DNA from: Ectobius pallidus
Lineage: Eukaryota; Arthropoda; Insecta; Blattodea; Ectobiidae
NCBI GenBank assembly: GCA_964059195.1
Contig: CAXKWD010000006.1
Location: 68,031,073 to 68,095,072 of the forward strand
Direction of reading: 5' to 3'
DNA: 64,000 bases
Positions 33,112 through 44,457 of the stretch are shown one piece after another. Made by a program: the position numbers and the translations under genes. Positions within the stretch are counted from its first letter, which is position 1; each line of letters opens with the position of its first letter. The notes under the pieces were generated by a model, which worked only from the letters and a program-made list of their open reading frames with translations, ran no database searches and had not been told where the DNA came from.

Positions 33112-35281
33112 GGACACCGGCCGTGAAAGCCTACATCATGTTATTAACTAAAACAACTTGTAGCCTATGCAGGCTTATACCATTTTATCATTAGTAGAGA
33201 GAAGATATAAGATTCAAAAGAAAAGCATTATGGAATTTTCTTGAACTTCAGCGTTTATTATTAGTTTCAGTAACTATCGGATTTCTCAGAGAAAAAAATT
33301 GTCATAAAGTAATACAACGGCGAAAACTTCGCTGTTATATATTATGGTAAAATAACATGATAAAGTACTTCGATATATATTCCGATCATTGCACTATTGG
33401 TGCTTCTCTGGCCTTCTTTGTTGCTATGGAAGTATCGGTCGAACAAAGAACTCAGCAAATATTATTCTTTTATTGGAACCGGGTATGAAAATCAATTATA
33501 CTTTTAAAATTTACATCACCCATAAAGATTATGTATTCTATTATATCTAGGGAAGTTTCCTGAGGCGCCTGCCTTTGCGAAAATGTTGGTGCTGAAACAT
33601 CTCTGTGTTAGGATCCTTTTATTATACCATAATTTCAGAACTTAAAGCAATTCATATTCATGATCTTTCTAGGTTTGTAGAGTTTGTCGTGCGTCCCCCC
33701 CCCCCATATTATCTTAACAACGCTTTGCAAGAAACTTGCGTAACAAGATCCCCTTTCCCCACCCTTTCACTGGTGAATGTGGCGAGGGTGGAATACTGAA
33801 TAATTATCAACAACAGCTACAATCATGTAACAAATAAACATTTTCAATGGCTGGTTCGATCGTCTATCTAATATCATAACAGTATAACAAGTGTTTGTAG
33901 TTTTAGCCTTGGGGCTTCCAATTAGTCCTTACTCCTCTATATTAATATTACCGGGGGGATTTCATATTTCTGGGAGAGCAGTTTCAATAATTACAGTTAT
34001 ATAGCACCTACAGTATATGGAAATTATTAGAGAAAATACTTAACATAAAGAGCTCTAGACAGAAATTGACATTACAACTTCAGCTCCTTGAAAATGGATT
34101 ATTAACCCCAAAAATTAAAATGTATCAGAAATGTTGTATAGGTCGCTGCCCTTTGCAGTCAATATGAGAGTTCATAGGTACTTTTGAGAAAGTTCCTAAT
34201 TAATATTTCATTTTTTTTTTTTTTTTAATATTGTCTTGACTTGTATAATACAACTCATTAATGGATTTCATTCCTCTATTGCTATTAGATTCTGTGTTGA
34301 AATAGATTCTGTGTTCGTTGTGTAATACAAGCTAAAGTTCTCATTCCTTAATAATCCCAATGTGGTTTGAGAGGGTTTTTTTCCTCAGAAATCGCTCAAC
34401 AAATAATAATTACAGCTCCTAAATATATGAACTGTCACAACAAGTTTTTCAAGATTTATTAAACACATTTCTTTACAAATTCCACAGTTAACTACAAATA
34501 AATTATGTTTTCAATACACAATTTATAGACAGAACTCTTATAAAAATAGTCATAGGCCTTCGGTTTTCTTTAGTTTATGGACTCATTTGTTTCATCTTCA
34601 CTTTGTTTTATTATGAGTAAATATACTGCTTTATTGTGACCATTATTTTACTATAAACAATAATTTTAGGTTTTGATACTCCAGAAGAGAGTGACAGATA
34701 ATATGAAGCACAGTCTTAATAACTTTGAGACTGTTTATCTGCCCACTTCCTGTTTAGATACTAACATAAACTTCTTTTGAGAAATGATTATAATGCTGTA
34801 AGATTAAAAACCAAAGAAAGCAATCGGAAATCCTTGTTCGATAAATTTTTATTGCTATATTAGAAGTCATAAATCCATTTATCTGCAATGAAGAGTCTAT
34901 GTTGGTGAATAAATAGGATATACAAAAAGTTTCATTTTGTCAATGCCATCTTCGTACTCCGTGCATTAATACGTAGACATATGCACGTATGTTTTCTTTA
35001 GATTATAGATAACCAAAATATCAAATTGTATTTTGGTAGTGGAATAATAGTTTAGATTTTTAAAATGTGTGTGATCTTTGAACCCCTATTTATGATATAC
35101 ATATTTGGTAATTAGTCCAGTCAATGAAAAATTGTAGAGGGAAATGAAGAAACACAATTTTTGACTTTGGGACTTTGTTTGGACTAGTTAGGAGGTAAAC
35201 ATACTAAAAGTCCTCACTCCTAGGAGGTGAGCGGGGGGCAGGGGGGCCCTCAGAAGAACCCTTTTTTTAGTTTTTCGCTTA
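33112..35281. other. AT-rich intergenic DNA, nothing recognised
   Basis: Contains C9-10 and T16 tracts (about 33696, about 34211). A GC-rich patch at 35217-35250 precedes the inverted repeat at 35282. No coding signal was seen. Confidence 0.4.
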
Positions 35282-35400
35282 TATCTCGGAAACTATGGGT
35301 CCTAGCGATAATATTACTCCATACAAAATTAAAGCTGACAAAATGGTCCACATGATTGATTCTATAAATTGTTTCGCTATCTCTCCTAGTTTCCGAGATA
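35282..35400. repeat. 14-bp inverted repeat pair
   Basis: TATCTCGGAAACTA at 35282-35295 is exactly inverted at 35387-35400. The words 'atatctcggaaact' and 'gtttccgagatat' are typical of certain dispersed arthropod repeats, but I cannot name the family. Confidence 0.55.
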
Positions 35401-35769
35401 TCCGCGCTCAAAGTTAGGTAATTTTGAAAAAAAAAATATAATTGCCTCGCGTTTTTTGCGATATGTCATTAGCTAACTCTTCGGCTCTTCGTCTTACAAA
35501 CAATTCATAAGGAAACAAGTTGTAGAGAATTAAATGTTTTTCAAGAATATATGATACTTTGCGCTTTATCTTCAACCGTTCAAACCTTAAAGCAGTTTTA
35601 ACTTTATGTATAAATTCCTAGATTTTGTAGAAAATCCTTAACTTGTGTATTTTCCGTTGTTCCACTGCTCAAACTCTATATAAAATCCAATATACACGTA
35701 TTATATATTAGGTAGCTAAGCAGCATACTCAGTGAGCACATCTCAACAATTCATCAAAACTGTTGGCTA

Positions 35770-35810
35770 TTGACTGATGATGGCATAACGGTTGCCGAAA
35801 TGCATATCAA
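35770..35810 (+). ncRNA. hammerhead-ribozyme-like core 2
   Basis: TTGA, CTGATGA (35774-35780), one T, stem GGCA (35782-35785) with TGCC (35793-35796) around 7 bases, GAAA (35797-35800), then TGCAT-A-TCAA. TTGA and TCAA give a 4-bp stem I. ATGCAT after GAA is a 6-base palindrome, so stem III would need a dimer. Of the three sites this has the best stem I, but it shares the extra T before stem II. Confidence 0.45.
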
Positions 35811-38800
35811 GAATACAGACTTCCTAAGAATCAACATACATTGAGCTGGAAACGAAGTAACTAGTTATAAACACAACAATTCAAGTTAACGTTAAACTTC
35901 AATCACTGCAATAGTGAGAAGTATTATCAAAAAACAAAACAATTTTATCACAATTTATTGTCTAATCATTTAATGGAATTCCTGATGAATCCATTAATAC
36001 TATTATTATAAGTGATAATTACCAAAATATAAGTATCAAAATATTAACGATACCAATATTTAAACGAATATTAATCTTATATGAAAATACATCACAACTG
36101 GTTAAAAGAAAATGTATATATAAAACTAAGTAAATGATTATACTCATAAGTCATAACTAAGGAGACTTGCTTTCTCAATTAAAGTAATAACTAATTTTAT
36201 ATTCTAATAATTAATTGTATAGCAACTACTTTTTGACAAATTATGATTAATTGTGATTAAGTGTATATGATTGTATGTATTAGCAACTACATTTTGACAA
36301 ATTTTTAATTAATTGCAATTAGTGTATATGATTTTAATTTTTAAAGAAATGTTAACACACGACTTATTGGTATAAATATTTAATATTTTATCAATGTATG
36401 ACGAATTAATATTCAACTAATGATATTGTGATTTTAAAGAATGTAAATATGACGTTACCATATAACAGGGACAATTTTGAAAGCAAGATAGAAAAACTGT
36501 GTGTATTATGATATGATATTTAATTTATTCTTGTAAATATATTGTATAATAAGTCAGTTATTTTATCAACTGTATCATATGATAGTAGCAAAAAATGAAT
36601 AATCTATAAACAGTTTTAAACTGTATTATTATATTATGTTAATGGCAATAATATAAATAATCTATAATCATTCTACGTATTCAGCTCAAGTATCCGTTAG
36701 ATTCTTACTAAAATACTAGTGCGTAAGGCTGAAAAACTTGAATTCTCTAACTCTCCTATACATACCTAAATAGTAATACTTTTTTCCTTTTTTAATTATT
36801 TCGACTGTTTGAAGTTCCTTTAACGATTTCATCTTAAAAATCGAAGATAAAAGCCTTGACAGTGTATTATATGAGTTGATAATTATAGATGTTCATTTCC
36901 CAGATAAATGATATAATTGTAAATTGTAATTATGAGTAAGTGTTTAATAATCATGTTAAAAATAGTGCACATCAGTAGGTAATGTAAATTTATCTAGTAA
37001 TAAAGCAATTACTGAGGTTAAAAATAAATAAAGCGCAGGATTTTACGCCAAGTCTCGCCTCTCGCTAGGCTGCACCGAGCGCTCGGTCAACACACTCAAC
37101 CCCGCTCCGCCCGCTTTGAATCTGGATTTCTCGGATGCTATTGATCCGATCTTCGATTTCATTTTTGCGTTTTAAAGGTGAGATGTGTTTCTACAACTTT
37201 TCTTTCAGGCACTTTTTCGATATACCCAACGGTTAGAGTAATAAACCACAAAACGTAAATGTCTAAAAATCTATTTTTCCGATTTTTAGAGTTTTGATCA
37301 ATAAATACTGGTTTTTTGGTCACATACATGTGGAACAAACATGTAGCCAGAAGAATAACCTACATTTTGAAAAAAACAAAATTCAAGATTGATGGACTCA
37401 GTCCCGAGATATTTGAATTTAAAGGTTCACAATCGTCCGCCATTTTGAATGGCCACCATGTTTGAAAGCTACCTCCTCATGATGGCCCCCCCGACGTTTT
37501 TGCTCCACATGACCCCAGGAACGTGTGGTATAAGTTTCATTCAGTCCCCCCAAATTATAATGACATGGTCGATTTTGGGGGTCTGGCACATGGACTATTA
37601 GGACTCGTTTCGCTCGTTGCGGGCTCTCATTCCAAACACCTACTGAGGTTCTCAGGATTTTTTTTCTGTTTAAATAAACTGACACCGTATCGGAGATAGA
37701 CTGCCTCGAGATAGACTGTTTTAAAGCCACTGCTGATTATCTATAATAAACCTAATAAAGTGTGGGATGACTTTAGAATTCTTGGGGGGTAGAAAATAAA
37801 TACAGATTTGAACTTTTTTGTATTTTGCCGTCGGTTACAAGCTAAAAGGTATAAGCCTGTTAAATCTAAGATTTCAAGCTCATCTGGAATGGGGTAAATA
37901 ATGTCAGTACAGCAAGTGTGCTCCTCATTCACAATGATTACGGTTGTTACATTGCTCGTAAACATTGCCTACCCTATCAACTAGTTTCTATTGCAGTGAA
38001 CAGAGAATTCAGTTACCTCAGTCGTAAGCATATCAACAAAGCTAGTCTTTTCGAGGAACTGTAAAGCAGGCAAATGAAAAACGACGTCCAAATGTATGAA
38101 AATCGACTACTAGACATCATTCTAAATTTATGGGGAATCAAGACACCACTCCCATGAATGAGTAATGATTTACTGGGAGAGAATACCTAACACACTACTG
38201 TCAAATTCGAGAACGTTTGATGTTGCGATACAACGAGTCACATAAAAGTAATAAAAATAAGAAAAAATGCAAAGTGGGAAGAACAAATTTGACATTCTGT
38301 GGTAAAACTAATAAAACGGTTCATTGATTCTGTAATTACTATAAGGAATGTAGCTACAAAATTTACGTCTCAAGTGCAAAGTGTTAGTGTTTTAAAGACC
38401 ATATTTAATGAACGTATGATTGGGATTTACATTTTTAAAACCTTTGTAATAAATTGATACCTACTGCATACTGGTGTATTACGATGAATGGACAGAATAA
38501 CTAACTTATTACGAATTTCTATTATATAATTTCTTTATTACTTTATTCTTCATTCTTATATATTCTACTGTACATGGATTAATAAAAAGACGTTGAAAAG
38601 AAGAAAGATCTACATAAACTGAAATTCCTTCAAAAGGAGTGTACGAAATCTTTTAGGTAGTCACTAATTCACACCAATTAAAATATTGTGTGAGAAATCA
38701 GGAATTCTTCCATTGAGGTAGCTTATACAATATAGTTCTGAATTCTTTATACATAAAATGTAAATAATCATATCCATCCTTGTTGAATGAATTCTATATC

Positions 38801-40185
38801 ATTAGATAGATATTTTAAAATACAGAGTAATGTAACTCTATTGTAATTACATATTTGTAAACTAACTATTGAAAATTCAATACATATCATTTACTCTTTG
38901 ACCCTCAATGGTTGGTTTAATAATTTTTTTAAAAAGTTATTAGTTATATATTTTACACAAAAGGCCAATGCAAATATCTCCTAGCTGTATATTTTCACAG
39001 CTGTATTGATAAATTTAATTCAGCGTTGAATAATGTTGAATAAGATTATGAATATACTTGAGTTGGAAGTATAGGAAGGAATATGTCTTATATATTGGTT
39101 GAGGTAGTAGTTGTGCTGTATATTGCGTTCATTAGAACGCAGCCCTGCCATTCATTATGCTGTAGAGAGCGAATGTGCCGCAGAGGGTTTCATACCATGC
39201 ACGTAAATCAGACACAATACAGCAGCACAGGGGCAGCATTAACCTTCCCCTGAGACCGTCCCTTACATTCTAAGCAACACCTCTTAACGTCTACTAAATT
39301 CCGTAATCGTCTTCTGGATTTAAATTCTAAACTTCACAATAAGCAGAATGCGGCAGAATGTTGCAAATCAGACTGCACAGTCTGTTCAATAAACAACATT
39401 ACCATTCGCAAATACAAACATTAAGCAGAACGCCAGAAGTCTGAGACACACTCTATTGCTGTACACAGAGGTACTGTAAATATGTCGGCTTTAAACCAGA
39501 GCTGTCTGAGGTACTTCTGTCCTCTTATTCATTTTCTTTTTCTCCTCTTCCTTTTCATACTCATACTCTCCATCACCATCTGCTCCTCCTACTAGTCCTC
39601 TAGCTTCTTATTTTCTTTCTTTTTCTTTTCCTTCTCCTTATTACTCCTCCGGCTTTGAAATAGAATTCACAAAAGTTCTGTTTAGGAGTAAGTTTTCCAC
39701 TAAGGGTCTTGGGATAGTGACTACAATACAGTCCATAACCTACAGTTCAGATTAATGAGCAAATCCACTATTACATTTATTATACATCTCAGGATGATGA
39801 CTTAGTAATCGGGATTACTACTGAATCAAGAATAATAACATTAATGAAAAATTATAAGTTTGATTTTCCGGATGTCTGCAATAAAGCCACAGATCTAAAT
39901 AATTGTCGCCACTAGTGCAAGGATACCCTGCAGAACTTCGGACGTAAGTAGAGTTCTTGGTCTTTTGGCATGAATTTCCAGGATTTGAAAAATAACATAA
40001 GCCTAATCTGAAAAGGAGGTCCTAGATCAAAACTACTGGCGGATTCATGCCTGATTCTTCGCTTGTTCTTTGGTCGCTATCTTCTTGATATTTCCCACAA
40101 GCCTATTGTATTGTATGGAACCCCACGTAGGGGGGAAAGGCGGGTTGGAAACGACCCTAAGCACGTAGGTCACATATGCGGGCCC
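35811..40185. other. long intergenic stretch, mostly unassigned
   Basis: 35.8-37.0 kb is very AT-rich. 37.05-37.73 kb is GC-richer and contains short minus-strand frames (37419-37730, 37741-37965) without recognisable domains. 39.5-39.66 kb is pyrimidine-rich. I could not pair any of this with another part of the window. Confidence 0.35.
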
Positions 40186-40640
40186 TTTGTGCCAACCCCT
40201 GGTAATGGGATGATTGGAATGCTAAAGGCCCCCGAAGCAGATTCCACCGCGAGCCCCCACGGAACACCCCAATATTCAGCTAGAACCAGAAACCATACCA
40301 TCCCTCAAGAAGAGAACCCGTAGGGTCGCGACACACAAGAGAGCCCCCAGGTGTGCAGCACACCACCAACAACGACATGACCACAAGCCACGGGGCAGGA
40401 GGCGAGAGGCCCGCAGCGGATGCTGTAGCGGGAGATGGCCCGATAGCCGGGAAAGGAAAGGGGATGATAATGAGGGGGAGTTTGAAGGTGAAGTGGAGAA
40501 ATTGGTGGAATGAGAGGGGAAACGAGAGGGTCCCCGAGAAAACCCCCAAAGTCACGGCTTCGTCCACCATGAATGACACGTCCGCCTGCCTCGGTATTTG
40601 AGCCCAAAACCGCTTGAATGCCAGACCCACAAGCAGGCCT
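40186..40640 (-). mobile_element. long tRNA-derived SINE (family F), copy 1
   Basis: On the minus strand the element starts near CATTCAAGCGGTTTTGGGCT (degraded B box) and runs through GGTGGACGAAGCCGTGAC, GGGGGTTTTCTCGGGGACCC, CCCGGCTATCGGGCC, GTGGCTTGTGGTCATG and GGGGGCTC. All of these recur in the same order and orientation at 54894-55373. Five overlapping open frames of 80-183 codons on both strands are by-products of its high GC content and are not called as genes. Confidence 0.75.
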
Positions 40641-41830
40641 AACTTTTCTAAAGAATGTTTTGACCATCTTGAGGGAGATGAGGTAATCCGTAAGTTTCCA
40701 CGGTGACCGGATCTCAGTAACACGTTTAAGAAGTTCAAAGTTTTCGTCCAAACAGCACACACATAACAAAGCTGGTATTTCTTCGAGTTTCTTCACTCGT
40801 CCGAGGCAAGATATGGTGGCACGCTTGCTTTTAGGCAGAAGACTAGATGTAGACACCGTTATAGTGTAATTTAGAGTAAAGTTTTTGCATTTTCTTTTAG
40901 ATAAAACTGTTTTTTGAGGTTCTGTGAAATAGCTTGCACTGAATGCAATGGATTATTAATATGTACACCTAACGATTTGTTATAAATACACTATTTTTTA
41001 CTATTTTTGCATTTATATAAGTATCAACTACTCCTGTATTCTGAGGCAAGATTTTTGGCACGTCACCTGTTTAGTTACCCCAGATCCGTGCCTCTATTCC
41101 TTGGCTCTAGCCTGACAATTGCGCGCCAGAACACATGTCGCGAACGCAGAGGATATGGAAATAGTGTTTGAGACGATCTTGGAGGGAGACAACAAACATT
41201 TATACCATTGCTGTGTATTGTCTGGCGTAATGGAACCCGCAATTTTAAGCACCAGAAAGCCAGCGCGATACTGACGGTACCACCCAGGCTGACCCTGTTT
41301 CTATGGGTATACACGAACGATTTGGAAACTTTCTGCTGTAAACTAGCGAGATGAGAAGTATGAGTTGTCTTATGCATAAAGCTGAACCTCCCGAACGATC
41401 ATGGAAGTACAAGATTAATTACAAGATTGACAGTTTTAGGAGCCGCTGGCAATAAGACGTATTGAACATTGCTTTATGTTTAACAACTTTTGGTGGAAGT
41501 AGTTTCGTAACCAGGCAACCTCTTGCACAATGAGAACAAAGTAACTTACACGTAATAGCTAATTACAAGAGTTGGTGTTTCAAAGGTTAAAACCGCTAGC
41601 CACTAATATAATATAGTAAGCAAGTACGCTATATGGACTTAAAATCTTATATTTAGTGGTAAGTACTATTTTCAAATGATAAAGAATTTTCACATTAAAA
41701 ATACGAAGAGTAGCCTAGATTAGCAGCTTTGCCCAATCAGAATGGCGTGATATGGATTCTCTATTCGAATAACATGGCTGCCTTTCAGGTCTTGTGATAC
41801 CCAAACATTCAACGCCATATAGCATTTACT
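40641..41830. other. intergenic DNA, nothing recognised
   Basis: A 100-codon minus-strand frame (41075-41377) in a GC-richer patch has no recognisable motif. It is listed as noticed but not called. Confidence 0.35.
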
Positions 41831-41914
41831 GCATGTATGTATATATATGTACCGGTATGTATGTATTATCTATTTATGTATGTATGTATGTATATGTGTG
41901 TGTATGTGTGTATG

Positions 41915-41945
<31 letters not shown>

Positions 41946-41985
41946 CTTATGTATATAGGCCTATGTATGTATGTATGTATCTAAG
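41831..41985. repeat. (TATG)n microsatellite
   Basis: Imperfect TATG/TGTG array with interruptions such as ACCGGTATG and AGGCCTATG. Confidence 0.9.
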
Positions 41986-42774
41986 TGTATTTATTACATT
42001 AATTGCTGTTTAGAGAATAAATTAATATTCGCACAGGTCCACATGGACTGTAACAACCAGCCTCAAAAAAGATGGCCCGACTCTTGTTCGTTAGAAAATT
42101 ATAAAGTGTGAACGACCTTAAAGTAATTGCGTGTAATGTTTGTTCATTGACAGAACTTCTCCATTTTCTGTACCGAAGACTGTGGGTTCGCTTCCCGTTT
42201 TGGGCAATAAATAATGTTATAATATGCAAGTTTCAATTTCTTGAAAAAGCTGAAATAAACAGATTTTATTTTCTTTAACAGAAAAAAATGCCATAAGTAA
42301 CACGAAATAAGGCCTGTTGTTGGGTTTAGTATAATGTGCTAGATATAGGTCTATGAACAGAAATTTATAATTAAAATCATTCAGGATCCAGATCAGGTAT
42401 TTGACGAGCGTAGCCGCTTCGCTTTCTAATGACTTATACATTGTTATTTACGATATTTCAGTACACCCTTCTATTAGCCTATTATATTGCTCAAGCATAT
42501 TCTTATTTAATTCTTCAGGTAATCTAGTTAATCCAGAATTTATTCTCCATTCGATTTAATTACAAATATCAGGTTCTTAAACAAAATACAGTCAATTTCA
42601 ATGGTTTAATTATACGCTATCTTGTGTATGCAGGCGATGACGAGACGAACATGCGCAGTATTCTGCAACTGAACTAACTTTTAGTTGGCCCATCCTTTCT
42701 GCAGCTGGCTGTACGTGCTTACACAATACACAAGAGAAAATATATAAAAAAAATCAAACACAAACGCATTAAGC
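41986..42774. other. intergenic DNA; faint tRNA-like B box
   Basis: TGTGGGTTCGCTTCCCG near 42181-42198 resembles a pol III B box with no matching A box. Otherwise nothing is recognised. Confidence 0.35.
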
Positions 42775-43050
42775 CTATCCCTTACAATCCAGACATACAT
42801 TGCAGATACAGACGCTGCTTAAATTGCTTGAGTCCGTTACTAACCCCATCTCCTTTTTCGAACCTGAGCTGTCTCGCCTACGTTCAAGATTTCCCAATTC
42901 TCTCATGTTCTTTGTCTGCCAGTAACGCCAAACATGCTCGTTGATCTCTTCTACGCCGTAGATGTTTTCCCTCCATTTGATTCTAATCCCATTTTCATCA
43001 GCGGCATTTTCATCTCCAGGCGCTAGGTCTAAGCCAGGTGAGACCTTAAT
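42775..43050 (-). CDS. candidate 3' exon or coding remnant, unknown protein
   Basis: The minus strand is open for 91 codons from 43050 to a TAG at 42775-42777. The patch is GC-richer than its surroundings, and composition is charged and protein-like: DENGIRIKWRENIYGVEEI, EHVWRYWQTKNMRELGNL, RRRDSSGSKKE, with four cysteines near the end (CICNVCLDC). I do not recognise the protein. The upstream boundary falls at or near the retrotransposon insertion point, and pre-insertion sequence beyond it has an in-frame stop within about 5 codons. The AAG/GTCTC there could be a splice acceptor but lacks a good pyrimidine tract. It may be a terminal exon, a transposon protein fragment or chance. The first in-frame ATG would leave only 43 residues. 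Confidence 0.3.
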   Translation of the reverse strand: MKVSPGLDLAPGDENAADENGIRIKWRENIYGVEEINEHVWRYWQTKNMRELGNLERRRDSSGSKKEMGLVTDSSNLSSVCICNVCLDCKG

Positions 43051-43054
43051 ATGT
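43051..43054. other. 4-bp target site duplication, left (LTR element)
   Basis: ATGT immediately precedes the 5' LTR and immediately follows the 3' LTR (52282-52285). Short 4-6 bp duplications are usual for Ty3/gypsy integrases. Confidence 0.9.
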
Positions 43055-43699
43055 TGAGGCGGAATATGCCTTTAGACATATTCCATAACGTTCTACAATA
43101 ATTAATTAAAACATTTCATTTTATTAATATTATACAGAAATTAATTAAACATTGGGAAAGATAAGTATAAACCAGAATTATTAAGAGTTTGAGAACTAGA
43201 ATCAATTTTGTATAAGAAATGGGAAAATTAATACTTTAGAATAAAAGCAAGTGCAAGTAACTGTAAAAATAACACAGTCTGAGGAGACAAAGGCAGGCTG
43301 TCAATCACTTGAGCAAATTCTGTGTATTGGTATTGTGCTAGAATTTTAACGTAGACAAAAGAACATCAGATAAGGGGCGATTTTATTGTGTGATGGGGAT
43401 AAACCAGCTCTGCTCCGACACTAGAGGGACAATAGGGTGTTTAAGGTTCCGGGAATTGGAAACCTTCAGAGATCTGTGTTGGCTTGGTTCTAATTTCCGA
43501 TATTCTTCCGCACTAGCGGAATAATACTAACAGATAATAACCAATAAGAATGAGGGACTAATTTGTGTGTCTGACGTCAGTACGAAGCTTCTTGGGAGGT
43601 GATGATTTTTGAGACAGACAGAAGAGCCGAGAGCTCCAGTGGTTTCGGTCGCGTGGTTTTTGTAGGCCAGTAGGCCACATCCCGGTAGTAGTCTCGGAA

Positions 43700-43707
43700 T
43701 TTATAAG
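43700..43707 (+). promoter_or_regulatory. TATA-like box of the 5' LTR
   Basis: TTTATAAG lies 197 bp upstream of the AATAAA signal, consistent with a U3 promoter starting transcription around 43730. The same box is at 51838-51845 in the 3' LTR. Confidence 0.5.
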
Positions 43708-43902
43708 TCCAGTCGAGGGTCGCTGGGTACTTAGTCAAAGTTAAAGTCCGGGAAGAGCAATCATTGTATTATACCAGTAGAATCTGAGTAAACTATCAAT
43801 TAACAAGAAGCCGCGTATTGACGTAACATATTGCTGAAGAGAGTAAATTAATATTCTGAATATTGTAATTATATTGTAATTGTGCATAGAGTTTTGCATT
43901 GG

Positions 43903-43908
43903 AATAAA
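43903..43908 (+). promoter_or_regulatory. polyadenylation signal of the LTR
   Basis: AATAAA in GGAATAAATTTC. The functional copy would be the one in the 3' LTR (52041-52046), where the element transcript should end. Confidence 0.6.
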
Positions 43909-44145
43909 TTTCGCTCTTACCCAATTATAACGACTTTACATTGAACGCTTTCCTTATAACGTGCTGTCCCTGAGATAAGAGAAAATTAAGTCGGGCAATA
44001 GAACAAACAGGTACGAGCCGGGATTGGAACATCACGGCATCACATCACGACAACAGAGCTACAGCATCCTGAGGGTCCAGAGGGAGAGACTGCAAGTAAG
44101 TTACACGCAAGCATCTATCATTCAGCTGGCATCATCTATTCCAAA

Positions 44146-44159
44146 TGGCGCTTCCAACG
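44146..44159 (+). other. primer-binding site
   Basis: TGGCGCTTCCAACG begins two bases after the 5' LTR. TGG pairs with the CCA end of a tRNA, whose 3' end would read GGAAGCGCCA. I could not match that acceptor stem to a specific tRNA from memory. Confidence 0.7.
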
Positions 44160-44457
44160 TTTGAGGGTGTCGAGCATTAATGGCATAGGACATTAATGAA
44201 AATACAGCACGGGAGGCAACGAGGCTTCACTACCGAGGATCGACGGCAGCAGACAGCGGCGAGCGGGACTTCAGTCACCGTCACACGGGCCAGCAACTCA
44301 TCGATCATCACACCAAAATTGTAAAGTACAAACATTTCATATTTGTGTATATATATTTTGTTTTTGAGGGTATTTTTACATGCATACTATAGCTAAAATG
44401 TGTTAGCATAGCAGGGTATATTTTTGTGCAGAGGGAAACTACGTGTAAATTAGCTCG
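44160..44457 (+). other. retrotransposon leader between PBS and gag
   Basis: About 300 bases without a long frame. They would form the 5' untranslated and packaging region, and no specific signal was recognised. Confidence 0.5.

Larger units (their letters stand above)
43055..44143 (+). repeat. 5' LTR (1089 bp)
   Basis: Starts TGAGGCGG and ends ATTCCA, so it has the standard TG...CA ends. It equals 51193-52281 with a constant offset of 8138 and no difference seen by eye. It opens with a perfect hairpin, GGAATATG (43061-43068) and CATATTCC (43077-43084). A second hairpin TTCCGC/GCGGAA lies near 43506-43521. A TATA-like box and an AATAAA define the likely U3/R/U5 layout. Confidence 0.97.

Noticed and set aside
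32875..33151. Two overlapping plus-strand frames of 76 and 82 codons
   Set aside because: They run through both arms of a perfect palindrome, so the coding appearance is an artefact.
40280..40856. Frames of 160 and 183 codons on the minus strand
   Set aside because: They overlap each other and a plus-strand frame, and lie over a GC-rich SINE that recurs at 54894-55373 with different frames.
41075..41377. A 100-codon minus-strand frame
   Set aside because: No recognisable motif, no neighbouring exon signal. Low-stop GC-richer patch is sufficient explanation.
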